Shown here piece by piece: positions 19,906 to 29,970 of a stretch of 64,000 nucleotides of DNA. Origin of the DNA: Shewanella benthica (GTDB lineage Bacteria; Pseudomonadota; Gammaproteobacteria; Enterobacterales; Shewanellaceae). Location: positions 62,001 to 126,000 of the forward strand of contig JAKVHY010000004.1 of NCBI GenBank assembly GCA_023284085.1. Reading direction: 5' to 3'. The position numbers were made by a program, and so were the translations under genes. Below the pieces are notes generated by a model. The model ran no database searches. It saw only the letters and a program-made list of their open reading frames with translations, and was not told where the DNA came from. The first letter of the stretch is position 1. Each line of letters opens with the position of its first letter.

Positions 19906-19921
19906 TACCCCTAAAGGAATA
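19906..19921 (-). promoter_or_regulatory. NarP/NarL-like 7-2-7 site (imperfect) upstream of the octaheme cytochrome
   Basis: TACCCCT AA AGGAATA: the first heptamer fits the NarL/NarP consensus TACYYMT and the second, as TATTCCT on the other strand, has one mismatch. The same 13 bases CCTTTAGGGGTAA recur before the decaheme cytochrome gene at 45949-45964. Confidence 0.45.
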
Positions 19922-19930
19922 GATAAGAGG

Positions 19931-19959
19931 AGTTCACAACCAGATTAAAGTTGTGAACT
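19931..19959. repeat. Perfect 10-bp inverted repeat
   Basis: AGTTCACAAC / GTTGTGAACT with a nine-base loop, between the response regulator stop and the cytochrome gene. No T run follows, so it may be an operator or a weak terminator. Confidence 0.5.
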
Positions 19960-20009
19960 ATAGTTATCAGAAGTTTTTTAGGTGACTGTTTATTATGAAT
20001 AAATAAAAC

Positions 20010-20642
20010 CTATGAAAGGTTATGGTGTTGTAAAACAAATTGTCCTGTATTTGTCAAAATGTAGATCTTTCTCTCATTTTGCATCACCAGACCAGCTTTC
20101 TTGAGCTGGCGCAGATGAAAATTAAACTTAGTATGATCTTCCACCCCAACCAAACGGCACAGGTCCATAAATTTCAACTCTTTATGGCAACCCAACGACT
20201 TTAATGTTGCGCGTCGTAGTGGATTAGCTAACGCTGCATAGACGCTATCGGAGTCGATATCAGAACTCGATTTCAGTAGTTGCTTTTCAGCGATACTACG
20301 CCGTATGGTCATCACAAGGTCGACACTCTTAAACGGCTTAGTCAGCACACTGTCAGCTCCTTTCTTCATCGCATCAACCGCTGTATCTACGGTGGCGTAG
20401 GCAGTGACAATAATCACAGCCATAAAGGGGTTTTCCTGCCTCAGGTTCGAAATGGCCTCGACACCTGTCATTCCGGACATAACTAGATCCATTAAAGCGA
20501 TATCGAAAGAGTGCTTTTGGCAGACTGTAATCGCTTCCTCCGCGCAGGGTACGGCGATCACATCGAAACCTTCAAGCTCGAGAATATCGACCATATTCAT
20601 CCGAAGATCTTTATCATCCTCTGCAATTAAGACCTTAGTCAT
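20010..20642 (-). CDS. Response regulator with ArsR-like winged-helix output
   Basis: 210 residues. The receiver domain (1-120) has the acidic pair at 8-10, phospho-acceptor Asp52 (IALMDLVMSG), Thr in VTAYA and Lys in LTKPF. The output domain (about 133-210, YAALANPLRRATLKSLG...DHTKFNFHLRQLKKAGLV) looks like an ArsR-type winged helix, not the usual OmpR, NarL or NtrC type. It overlaps the kinase gene by eight bases, so the two are translationally coupled. Likely target: the cytochrome gene just downstream. Confidence 0.85.
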   Translation of the reverse strand: MTKVLIAEDDKDLRMNMVDILELEGFDVIAVPCAEEAITVCQKHSFDIALMDLVMSGMTGVEAISNLRQENPFMAVIIVTAYATVDTAVDAMKKGADSVLTKPFKSVDLVMTIRRSIAEKQLLKSSSDIDSDSVYAALANPLRRATLKSLGCHKELKFMDLCRLVGVEDHTKFNFHLRQLKKAGLVMQNERKIYILTNTGQFVLQHHNLS

Positions 20643-22038
20643 GGATCAAACCTCTATTATAAAATGTCATCGACACCTTGGTACCCTCACCTAATGTGCT
20701 TTCAATATTCATCTTGCCCTGATGAGCACTCAATATGTGTTCACAAATCGCTAAACCAAGTCCCGTCCCTTGGCCGATTGACTTGGTCGAATAAAATAGT
20801 TCGGTCGCTCGCTCTAAGGTTTTACTGTCCATTCCTTCACCCCAATCTCTGATTGAGAGGTAGAGATTGTCAGCCCCACCATGGGCAGTGATTTCAATAT
20901 TTCCGCCCGACGCTGTCGCATCCATTGCATTATTGATCAGGTTTATCATCAATTCTTCGAGTTTAACCTTATGGCCATATAGGGTTAACTCAGACCCACA
21001 GCTGATACGTAAATTGTAAGCTTTCGCTTTATGTGCAAGTAACTGAATAGCACCATCGATAACTTGCCGAACCGAGACAACCTCAACCTTGCCTTCATTA
21101 GGTCTGGCATACGTCAGTAACTCCTTACTGATTTCAGATGCACGGTCAATTCCATGGCGAGCTCTATCTAGGTACTCAACTAATGCCAGATTCTCGGCTG
21201 GCAGCTTACGTTCAAGCAGCTCTAATGCAAGAATAGAAGACGCGAGTGGATTATTGATCTCATGGGCAACCCCCATGGCCAGGTGACCAATGGCTTTATA
21301 CTTATCAGCTTCAATGGCTCGCTTCAGTTTTGCCTCTGTGGCCAACTCCTTCTCAATATCAAAAACTTTCAGTGCCCTATGTAAGGTAAATAAAATTAAG
21401 CCTGCTGCCAGGGTCCGAAAAACGGGCACACTATGGTGAAAATCTGTAGGTACCAGCCCTGACAAAACCCCATAAATCAATAAGCCCATACCTGTTGCGA
21501 CAAAGTAATGGCCGTATTCATGATCAGCCTTTTGCAAATGATATCCATAAAGAGAGATACCGATAGCCGCTAATGAAGCACTACCAAACCCCAGTAACCA
21601 ACGGGTATACAGGGCGGCTTCGGCAAAGGTATCGGCAGAAAGATAATAACCACTGGATAAGAAAAACATCCCTGAGGTATAGATAATCACTATCACAGCA
21701 ATCACCAGCTGACCAAGCTTGGCACCTAGCCTATCGCTAATGCCAAACAGCAGCCAAGCAAAGATCATTAAACCTGCATAGGAAAGTGAGAGTTTTATCA
21801 ACCTTAGCCAATTTATAAGGGTTTCATAACCCTGGTATATCTCATCACTAAACAGGATGACATAAAGTTCAGACCACTCATGAAAGGCATGGGAGAAACT
21901 AAACAGCGCTAGCGCCCATAGAATAGGAGATATAGACAACTGGCTATATTTAAAGTTTCGAAATACGACAACACAGCCTATAGAGAAAAACACCAGGCCA
22001 TAAAATAGATAAATGTTATATGTGATGAATGCTGGCAT
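20635..22038 (-). CDS. Membrane histidine kinase with multi-helix N-terminal sensor
   Basis: 467 residues. About seven hydrophobic helices span residues 8-220, without an obvious large periplasmic loop, suggesting sensing within or near the membrane. The HisKA-like site is GVAHEINNPLASS (His259), then the ATPase domain with N box (LINNAMDA), G1 (DWGEGM) and G2 (GQGTGLGLAI). It phosphorylates, by inference, the overlapping downstream regulator. The signal is unknown. Confidence 0.87.
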   Translation of the reverse strand: MPAFITYNIYLFYGLVFFSIGCVVVFRNFKYSQLSISPILWALALFSFSHAFHEWSELYVILFSDEIYQGYETLINWLRLIKLSLSYAGLMIFAWLLFGISDRLGAKLGQLVIAVIVIIYTSGMFFLSSGYYLSADTFAEAALYTRWLLGFGSASLAAIGISLYGYHLQKADHEYGHYFVATGMGLLIYGVLSGLVPTDFHHSVPVFRTLAAGLILFTLHRALKVFDIEKELATEAKLKRAIEADKYKAIGHLAMGVAHEINNPLASSILALELLERKLPAENLALVEYLDRARHGIDRASEISKELLTYARPNEGKVEVVSVRQVIDGAIQLLAHKAKAYNLRISCGSELTLYGHKVKLEELMINLINNAMDATASGGNIEITAHGGADNLYLSIRDWGEGMDSKTLERATELFYSTKSIGQGTGLGLAICEHILSAHQGKMNIESTLGEGTKVSMTFYNRGLIHD

Positions 22039-22199
22039 GGGCGGAACGTACCACTTTTGGCTGGTTCGCTTGTTGATCTAGGCAACAAATGGATCATTGA
22101 GTCACTGTGCATGTCACAGATATCGAAATAATCACTAACACCTTGCCAGCACGATGCTGGGTCATCTTCGCGACTGAAGTGGCTCTCACTCATATGTAC

Positions 22200-22296
22200 A
22201 ATCAGCTTAATTCGCTTCGTGTATCATTAATTAAAGGTTATCAATATCTGGAATACAGCAGCTTAACTCACTTCTTGTATCATTGATTAAAGTTAG
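22200..22296. repeat. Diverged ~57-bp direct repeat beside the 99-bp array
   Basis: CAGCTTAATTCGCTTCGTG-TATCATTAATTAAAG (from 22202) and CAGCTTAACTCACTTCTTG-TATCATTGATTAAAG (from 22259) are clearly related, showing earlier local duplication at the left edge of the array. Confidence 0.55.
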
Positions 22297-22593
22297 CTAT
22301 CGCTTCCACAGCACATTCACTAGAGCTCCGATCATAATAATGCTACCACCAATCCAGCTTACAACAAGAAGGCGAGTTGCAGTGTTATCAACAAGCTATC
22401 GCTTCCACAGCACATTCACTAGAGCTCCAATCATAATATTGCTACCACCAATCCAGCTTACAACAAGAAGGCGAGTTGCAGTGTTATCAACAAGCTATCG
22501 CTTCCACAGCACATTCACTAGAGCTCCGATCATAATAATGCTACCACCAATCCAGCTTACAACAAGAAGGCGAGTTTCAGTGTTATCAACAAG
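22297..22593. repeat. Three 99-bp tandem copies of the EamA gene 3' end
   Basis: Unit starts at 22297, 22396 and 22495, with a fourth 63-bp partial match being the genuine gene end from 22594. Each unit holds 63 bp copied from the transporter's last 20 codons plus stop, and a 36-bp spacer. Copies differ by only one or two bases. The 99-bp period is 33 codons. Confidence 0.95.
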
Positions 22594-23469
22594 CTATCGC
22601 TTCCACAGCACATTCACTAGAGCTCCGATCATAATAATGCTACCACCAATCCAGCTCCAAATAGAGGGGAGTTCACTAAAGATTATCCAGCCAAACAACA
22701 TAGCAAAAATCACCTGAACATAGGCATATCCTGCAGCTTTTCCTGCAGACTCAGACTGCATCGCCTTGGTCAGCCCCACCTGACCAACCTGGGTAAACAC
22801 ACCCACAAATAGCAGTAATAATAAGCCTTCAAAATTTGGCATCACAAAATCACTGCCCAATAGAAAGATCGACAAGGGTAAGGCAATGAGTGGAAAATAG
22901 AGGATAATAACCGAGATATCTTCTATGTTGCTCAGCCTACGTACAATGACATAGGCAATAGAGCTACCCAACGCCCCTAGTAAAGCAATCCCGATACTTG
23001 TCCAAGGAAGTGCAGCTTGCTGATCGACGCCCAACCCCGGCAGCACCATCACTAAAAGCCCCAGAATACTGAGCGTGATACAGACCTTAGTTGAGTGCAG
23101 TACCCGCTCACCCAAAAAGATAAATGCAAGTAACGCAGTAAACATAGGGTGTAGATACTGAAGTAAAGTAGCCTCAGCTAAAGGAAGAGTAATCAATGAA
23201 TAGTAAACACAAAATAGTGCTAGAGTCCCTACAGCTCCCCGAGCCAAAAGTAACTTCCTATTATGACCCCACATAGAAATCCCTTTGCGCTTAACATCAA
23301 TATAGCTAAGCCCCAACGAGACCAACGCCCTTGCAGCAATAATCTCTAATACTGGAATACCATGAGCGCTGACGAGCTTGACGCAAGCTGACATTAAAGA
23401 GAAAGCGAGTGCCGACAGCAACATAAAGCGGACACTCAAAGGGATTTGAGAAAGGATACCTGGGTTCAT
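22594..23469 (-). CDS. EamA/DMT family transporter
   Basis: Inner-membrane drug/metabolite-type exporter, substrate unknown. From ATG at 23469 (MNPGILSQIPLSVRF) it has 291 residues and ten predicted helices in two EamA repeats (about 10-140 and 150-290), ending NVLWKR. An in-frame start 20 codons upstream exists but adds a polar segment and is less likely. Its C-terminal coding end has been amplified downstream, yet the gene itself appears intact. Confidence 0.85.
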   Translation of the reverse strand: MNPGILSQIPLSVRFMLLSALAFSLMSACVKLVSAHGIPVLEIIAARALVSLGLSYIDVKRKGISMWGHNRKLLLARGAVGTLALFCVYYSLITLPLAEATLLQYLHPMFTALLAFIFLGERVLHSTKVCITLSILGLLVMVLPGLGVDQQAALPWTSIGIALLGALGSSIAYVIVRRLSNIEDISVIILYFPLIALPLSIFLLGSDFVMPNFEGLLLLLFVGVFTQVGQVGLTKAMQSESAGKAAGYAYVQVIFAMLFGWIIFSELPSIWSWIGGSIIMIGALVNVLWKR

Positions 23470-23643
23470 TAAGACAACTTTGTGAAGGAAATGAGGGCGA
23501 TAATAACCCAAGTAAGTTTTGTGACACACTAATTTTTACCAGCAGATTAACCGATAGAAATCCCCCCTAAACTCGTAGCAGTATTTTCGGTTCTAGTCTC
23601 TGGATAGGACTCCACGACTGACCTCAGCCATAACGACAAGTAA

Positions 23644-23907
23644 TACCATTCCATATAAGTATCTGGTCAGTTCAGAGACTCTCAGTTTTTTCAATTCAAG
23701 GCACATTGATGAGGAAATGGTTATTCCCTTTTAAGTCAATGCAACACCGAAGTGGAAACACTGAGAGCCTCACGCAGTGCGGGTTTCAAAGCCCTTTATG
23801 CTACGTTGAATGTTCTCGATATAGAATAACTATTAGCTTCAAACATTCGCCTTGCCTACAGCGCTTTGAACTCCCGCTGAATGATCAGATACTTACGCGG
23901 AATGGTA
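23644..23907. mobile_element. MITE-like non-coding element with terminal inverted repeats
   Basis: Terminal repeats of about 31 bases, starting TACCATTCC and ending GGAATGGTA, match at about 26 positions. TAA flanks both sides (23641-23643 and 23908-23910) as a likely target duplication. Inside are nested inverted repeats (GCGGGTTTCAAAGC against GCTTTGAACTCCCGC; GGTTATTC against GAATAACT). No transposase frame fits inside the 264 bases. Confidence 0.65.
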
Positions 23908-23922
23908 TAAAAGCCTAAACAA

Positions 23923-23956
23923 AAAAACCACCTCTGAGTTCTTCAGAAGTGGTTTT
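23923..23956 (-). terminator. Rho-independent terminator of murA
   Basis: Minus-strand AAAACCACTTCTGA / TCAGAGGTGGTTTT with a short loop and a following TTT, about 40 bases after the murA stop. Confidence 0.9.
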
Positions 23957-23995
23957 CAATAACAGTGGGAAAGCTTACTGTTGAAGTTGGCTAAT

Positions 23996-25556
<1,561 letters not shown>

Positions 25557-25560
25557 GGAT

Positions 25561-25863
25561 CTATTTACCTTGTTTTGCTTCTTCATCGAAGAAGTGTTCT
25601 AAATCGTATAACGCAATTAATTTCGCGAGCTGGCTCGATGCCGCACTGAGTGTGACCTCTCTTCCTTCTCTCTTAGCCAGAGCGATAAGCTCTAAGATGA
25701 AAGCTATGCCTGCACTGTCGCTGTAACTCAGTGCCGACAGGTCGATGATGTTAATCTTGGCACTCAGCAGGCGCTTTCTCTTACCCCAAAGCTTAACCAC
25801 ATCTCCTTGTGAGAGCCGACCTGAGATGCAACACACCGAGTCCTCACAGATAAACTCAACCAC
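25561..25863 (-). CDS. mlaB: Mla system STAS-domain protein MlaB
   Basis: Cytoplasmic regulator that binds and supports MlaF in the MlaFEDB phospholipid transporter. The 100 residues form one STAS domain with IIDLSALSYSDSAGIAFILELIALA, the conserved phosphorylatable-Ser loop region. The gene abuts mlaC. Confidence 0.88.
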   Translation of the reverse strand: MVEFICEDSVCCISGRLSQGDVVKLWGKRKRLLSAKINIIDLSALSYSDSAGIAFILELIALAKREGREVTLSAASSQLAKLIALYDLEHFFDEEAKQGK

Positions 25864-26526
25864 TTAGAGTTTAGCCCCAGTAGTCTTATCACTGATATGG
25901 CCTTTATTGCGTTGCTCTAACTCTAAAATCACCGAATCGATCCCTTTTTGACGGATCAAGTTTGAAATTTCTGAGCTCTTCGATGCCAGCAAACTGACAC
26001 CTTCGGCAACAAGATCGAATGCCTTCCAGCTGTCGTCTTTGAGGCGGCGCACCTTAAACATTAACTTAATTGCCGGTCGACCCGGTTCAATCAAGTCAAC
26101 GTTGACATCGACCATCTTCTCACCAGAAAAATCTTTCCCGGGAGCAAACCTCACGTGTTGATCTGTGTACTCGGTGAACGCCTGTGCATAGGTAGACACC
26201 AGATAACCCTGAAATGCTTTTACAAATCGCTCTCTTTGGTCTTTTGTGGTTGCCTTAAGATGTATACCCATGACTTTATAAGACGCATACTTATAATCAA
26301 TATAGGGCATAAGCTCATCTGAGACTATCAGTTTAAGATGGTCAGGATTGGTCTTAATTATGTCAATATCCTGATGAAACCTGGCAAAAGTATTATTCGC
26401 CACAGCCTCAACCATATCATAGGGGTTCATGGTGTTTACGGCCGAGTCTTCACTATGGGCTGTTGCACTCAACGCGAGTAAAAACAGTGAAGCGCTATAC
26501 ATACAGATGCGATTAAACATTCTCAT
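25864..26526 (-). CDS. mlaC: Mla periplasmic phospholipid-binding protein MlaC
   Basis: Soluble periplasmic shuttle that carries phospholipid between MlaA at the outer membrane and MlaD. It has 220 residues: a signal peptide (1-25), then the Ttg2 fold with DELMPYIDYKYASYKVMG and LVSTYAQAFTEYTDQHV. RBS AAGGA precedes ATG. It sits 86 bases after mlaD. Confidence 0.93.
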   Translation of the reverse strand: MRMFNRICMYSASLFLLALSATAHSEDSAVNTMNPYDMVEAVANNTFARFHQDIDIIKTNPDHLKLIVSDELMPYIDYKYASYKVMGIHLKATTKDQRERFVKAFQGYLVSTYAQAFTEYTDQHVRFAPGKDFSGEKMVDVNVDLIEPGRPAIKLMFKVRRLKDDSWKAFDLVAEGVSLLASKSSEISNLIRQKGIDSVILELEQRNKGHISDKTTGAKL

Positions 26527-26612
26527 TTAAAATCCTTGACGCGATAAAAATATATTCGACTCTTTATTACAAGCTATCACTATTATCTATAGAAGCTTGA
26601 CTCAATTCAGGG

Positions 26613-27077
26613 CTAATCTTTGACGCTATATAGGAACTGACCAATAAGCTCTTCGAGCACCAGAGCCGAGTGAGTGTCATCAATTCTATCGCCATCGACC
26701 AGCATGGCGATATCATCGTCCATAAATCCTGGAGTCAGCCCCAGAAATTGCTCACCCAATAAACCCGAAGTCAGAATCGACAGACTACTGGTTTCAGGGA
26801 ACTGATCGAAATGCTTATCCATAGACAACTTAACCACAGGTATCAGCTCACTGGGATCGAGAGTGATCTCACTCACACGCCCGACAACCACGCCACCCAC
26901 CTTGACCGGGGAACGCACTTTAAGCCCGCCGACATTGCTAAATTCAGCATAGAGGGTGTAATGATTAGCCCCGGACTTCACTTCGACATTGGCAACATTG
27001 AACACTAATATCAAAAATGCAGCCAGGCCGGATAACAGAAACAGTCCCACTAATACTTCAATTTTACGAGTTAACAT
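26613..27077 (-). CDS. mlaD: Mla system MCE-domain protein MlaD
   Basis: Anchored MCE hexamer subunit of MlaFEDB. It has 154 residues: an N-terminal membrane helix (about 8-28), then one MCE domain (about 38-116) with YAEFSNVGGLKVRSPVKVGGVVVGRV and a hydrophobic pore loop SGLLGEQFLGLTPG. This is the standard length. Confidence 0.95.
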   Translation of the reverse strand: MLTRKIEVLVGLFLLSGLAAFLILVFNVANVEVKSGANHYTLYAEFSNVGGLKVRSPVKVGGVVVGRVSEITLDPSELIPVVKLSMDKHFDQFPETSSLSILTSGLLGEQFLGLTPGFMDDDIAMLVDGDRIDDTHSALVLEELIGQFLYSVKD

Positions 27078-27132
27078 ACTCTCATTTCCACTCTACATGC
27101 TGAGCCGACTTCAGTCTGCTCAATAAAATCCA

Positions 27133-27915
27133 TTAACGACCAAACATTATCGCCGTAAGTAAAAAATCTAAAGCCAATACCGCCAGACTCGACTGAACCA
27201 CGGTCTGAGTCGTGGCTTTACTTATCCCTTCCGGATTAGGAACTACCTGATAGCCTCTATACAAGGCAATCCAGGTCACGACGATGCCAAACAGGAAACT
27301 CTTAATCAAACAGTTGACGATATCCTGACGCCATTCTACAGAAGCCTGCAGAATCGACCAAAAACTGCCACCGTCTATGCCCTTCCACTCGACTCCTACG
27401 ATATAACCACCATAGATGCCGATAGCGGTAAACATCAATGTCAGCAGAGGCAGACTGACCACGCCGGCCCAGAAACGAGGCGCAATGATCTGCCTTAGCG
27501 GATCGATAGCCATCATCTCCAGGCTGGAGAGTTGCTCGGTACTCTTCATCAAGCCTATCTCGGCGGTTAGCGCCGAACCGGCACGCCCCGCAAATAGCAG
27601 CGCCGTCACGACCGGGCCTAATTCCCGTAGCAGGCTCAGGGCTACCATAGGACCAAGGCTCTCCTCTGTACCGAAGCCGACGAGAATATTATACCCCTGC
27701 AACGCCAATACCATGCCAATAAACAGACCCGATATAAGTATCAGCACCATAGATTGCACGCCAACAACATAGAGTTGTTTAACAAATAGCGGGAATCCTT
27801 TTAAACGTGGCTTACGGGCTATCGCGCCCCAAAGCATGATACCCGCCTTGCCCAAGCCGATCACCAGCGCTATGCCTCCACGGCCAAGATTGGCTAAACT
27901 CTCAGCCATATTCAT
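27133..27915 (-). CDS. mlaE: Mla ABC permease MlaE
   Basis: Integral permease of the phospholipid transporter, with 260 residues and about five or six helices. Family motifs [36 protein letters not shown] (ABC coupling region) and [25 protein letters not shown] are intact. RBS is GAGGGT 10 bases before ATG. Confidence 0.95.
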   Translation of the reverse strand: MNMAESLANLGRGGIALVIGLGKAGIMLWGAIARKPRLKGFPLFVKQLYVVGVQSMVLILISGLFIGMVLALQGYNILVGFGTEESLGPMVALSLLRELGPVVTALLFAGRAGSALTAEIGLMKSTEQLSSLEMMAIDPLRQIIAPRFWAGVVSLPLLTLMFTAIGIYGGYIVGVEWKGIDGGSFWSILQASVEWRQDIVNCLIKSFLFGIVVTWIALYRGYQVVPNPEGISKATTQTVVQSSLAVLALDFLLTAIMFGR

Positions 27916-27973
27916 AAACCGACCCTCTCTATATTAGGAGGACACATTGGCGACTTGTTAGTATATTTATCTT

Positions 27974-28792
27974 TCACTGACCGACTAACTCCTCTGCATA
28001 ATTTGATGCAGGAAAATGAAAAGGAACCGGGCCATCAGGTTCACCACCAATAAATTGTTTAAGCTGCTCATTGTCGGCAATTTGCAACTCCTCGGGAGTC
28101 CCTTGGGCTATAACACGCTTATCGGCCATCACATAAACATAATCGGCGATGCCTAAGACTTCCTGCACATCATGGGATATCACCACAGAGGTGAGACCCA
28201 AAGCAGCTGAGAGTTCTTTGATTAGCTTCACCAGCACCCCCATTGATATGGGGTCTTGACCCGCAAAAGGTTCATCATACATCACCATATCGGGCTCGAG
28301 CGCAATCGCTCTGGCAAGCGCCACCCGGCGCTGCATCCCCCCAGAAAGCTCGCTAGGCATCATTTTAGCTGTGCCTCGTAAACCAACTGCTTCTAATTTC
28401 ATCAATACGATACGGGCGATAATCTCTTCGGCGAGTCCTGAATGCTCACGCAGAGCGAAGGCCACATTGTCGAACACATTCATGTCGGTAAACAGGGCCC
28501 CACTCTGAAATAGCATGCTCATTCGCTTACGCAGGATAAATAACTCCTTGCGGCGGCATAGATGCACATCTTTGCCATCGAACAATACCGAACCTGAGTC
28601 GGGAGTTAGCTGGCCACCAATCAACTTAAGCAGAGTCGTCTTACCTATTCCACTCGGGCCCATGATGGCCGTGATCTTACCTCTGGGAATCGATAGGCTA
28701 ATATCATCAAAAATGACGTGATCACCACGACTAAATTTTAAGTTGCGGATCTCGACCAATGAGTTGGGTTTTGGTGACACTTCTATGTTCAT
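27974..28792 (-). CDS. mlaF: Mla ABC ATPase MlaF
   Basis: ATPase of MlaFEDB. From ATG at 28792 (MNIEVSPKPNSLVEIRNL) it has 272 residues. Walker A GPSGIGKTT, Q loop LFQSGALF, signature LSGGMQRR, Walker B MVMYDEPFAGQDP and switch His in VVISHDVQ are all present. An upstream in-frame extension is rejected because it is Cys/Val-rich and unlike the family. First gene of mlaFEDCB-ibaG-murA, divergent from yrbG. Confidence 0.95.
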   Translation of the reverse strand: MNIEVSPKPNSLVEIRNLKFSRGDHVIFDDISLSIPRGKITAIMGPSGIGKTTLLKLIGGQLTPDSGSVLFDGKDVHLCRRKELFILRKRMSMLFQSGALFTDMNVFDNVAFALREHSGLAEEIIARIVLMKLEAVGLRGTAKMMPSELSGGMQRRVALARAIALEPDMVMYDEPFAGQDPISMGVLVKLIKELSAALGLTSVVISHDVQEVLGIADYVYVMADKRVIAQGTPEELQIADNEQLKQFIGGEPDGPVPFHFPASNYAEELVGQ

Positions 28793-28972
28793 ACCGCATC
28801 CATTACGTACAAGCACCAGGGGAAGGCAGACGAGTCTGACAGAAACTGAGCAGCAAATTGTACGTAATTGCGCTAATAGGCACAACTGAATCGACACTAT
28901 CTTGCCTCAATACTTTCATTTTCATTCAAATCCAGCGAAAATGCTCCTTGACTCATTTTAGAATTGAATTAA

Positions 28973-29932
28973 ATGTTATTTAATATTTTCATGCTTATTG
29001 CGGGATTGGGCGTTTTAGTCTGGAGCGCCGACAAATTTGTCTATGGTGCGGCAGCGTTTGCCCGCAACCTCGGACTCCCACCTATGTTGATCGGATTGAC
29101 CATAGTGGCAATGGGCAGCTCTGCTCCAGAAATGTTCGTCGCGGCCACCGCATCCTTGGAAGGCATGACAGATACGGCCATCGGCAACGTATTGGGGTCA
29201 AATATTGCCAACATCACCTTGATATTAGGCATCACAGCGCTATTAGGGGCCATTTCAGTCCGCTCCCAAACCCTGATGCGGGAAATACCTTTGATGTTGG
29301 CCGCAACAGCAATCGCGGGGTATTTTCTCCATGATGGCCTGCTGACACGCATGGAAGGTGTCATGTTAATGGGACTCTTCTTCATCCTCATGGGTTACCT
29401 TATCTGGCATGGCTTAACCAACAAGCAAGCTGACACACTCGAAGCTGAAGCCGATGAGGAAATACCGACTGGCGTACCGACTCGCAAGGCGGTTCTCTGG
29501 CTCGTCGTGGGTATGATTTTACTGCCTCTGTCTGCCGACTGGATGGTTCAGGGCGCGGTAGGTATCGCCAAAGCCTATCATTTATCGGATCTGGTCATAG
29601 GCTTGACCATCATAGCCATAGGCACCAGCCTACCTGAGCTTGCGGCTTGTGTTGCCGGCGTGCTGAAAAAAGAACACGATCTAGCCATTGGTAATATTGT
29701 CGGTTCAAACTTATTCAATATTCTCGCCGTACTCGCCCTTCCCGGTTTAATTGCGCCAGGGGAAGTAGACCCGGCGGCCAGTACCCGGGATTTCTATATG
29801 GTAATGGCCACAAGCAGCGCTCTTGGGGTACTCATTTTACTGAGTGGCCGTGCAAGAGCATTAAAGCCTTGGCATGGAGGCGTGTTACTCTTGACCTTTA
29901 TCTCGTATCAACTCGTCCTTTTTCTTGCCTAA
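28973..29932 (+). CDS. yrbG: Calcium/sodium antiporter (YrbG family)
   Basis: Na+/Ca2+ exchanger-type inner-membrane protein. It has 319 residues in two inverted halves, each with the alpha-repeat: GLTIVAMGSSAPEMFVAATA...GNVLGSNIANI and GLTIIAIGTSLPELAACVAG...GNIVGSNLFNI. The cation-binding acidic residues (E in APE and LPE) are intact. It heads the yrbG-kdsD-kdsC-lptCAB run, as in E. coli. Confidence 0.94.
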   Translation: MLFNIFMLIAGLGVLVWSADKFVYGAAAFARNLGLPPMLIGLTIVAMGSSAPEMFVAATASLEGMTDTAIGNVLGSNIANITLILGITALLGAISVRSQTLMREIPLMLAATAIAGYFLHDGLLTRMEGVMLMGLFFILMGYLIWHGLTNKQADTLEAEADEEIPTGVPTRKAVLWLVVGMILLPLSADWMVQGAVGIAKAYHLSDLVIGLTIIAIGTSLPELAACVAGVLKKEHDLAIGNIVGSNLFNILAVLALPGLIAPGEVDPAASTRDFYMVMATSSALGVLILLSGRARALKPWHGGVLLLTFISYQLVLFLA

Positions 29933-29970
29933 CAAGACTTGCATCAGACTGAATAAACAGAGAGAGCAAA

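Noticed and set aside
22095..22125. Crp-like site TGTGACATGCACAGTGA upstream of the kinase gene
   Set aside because: One arm matches TGTGA but the other (CAGTG) does not match TCACA at the required spacing.
22297..22659. CRISPR-like tandem repeats
   Set aside because: Units are 99 bp, contiguous and include a copied gene end, with no unique spacers and no cas genes.
22283..22717. 144-residue plus-strand frame with 33-residue repeats
   Set aside because: It is the antisense reading of the 99-bp array and transporter end, open only because the unit is a multiple of three. No RBS or family resemblance.
23706..23918. 70-residue frame inside the MITE-like element
   Set aside because: Composition follows the inverted repeats and there is no RBS or transposase similarity.
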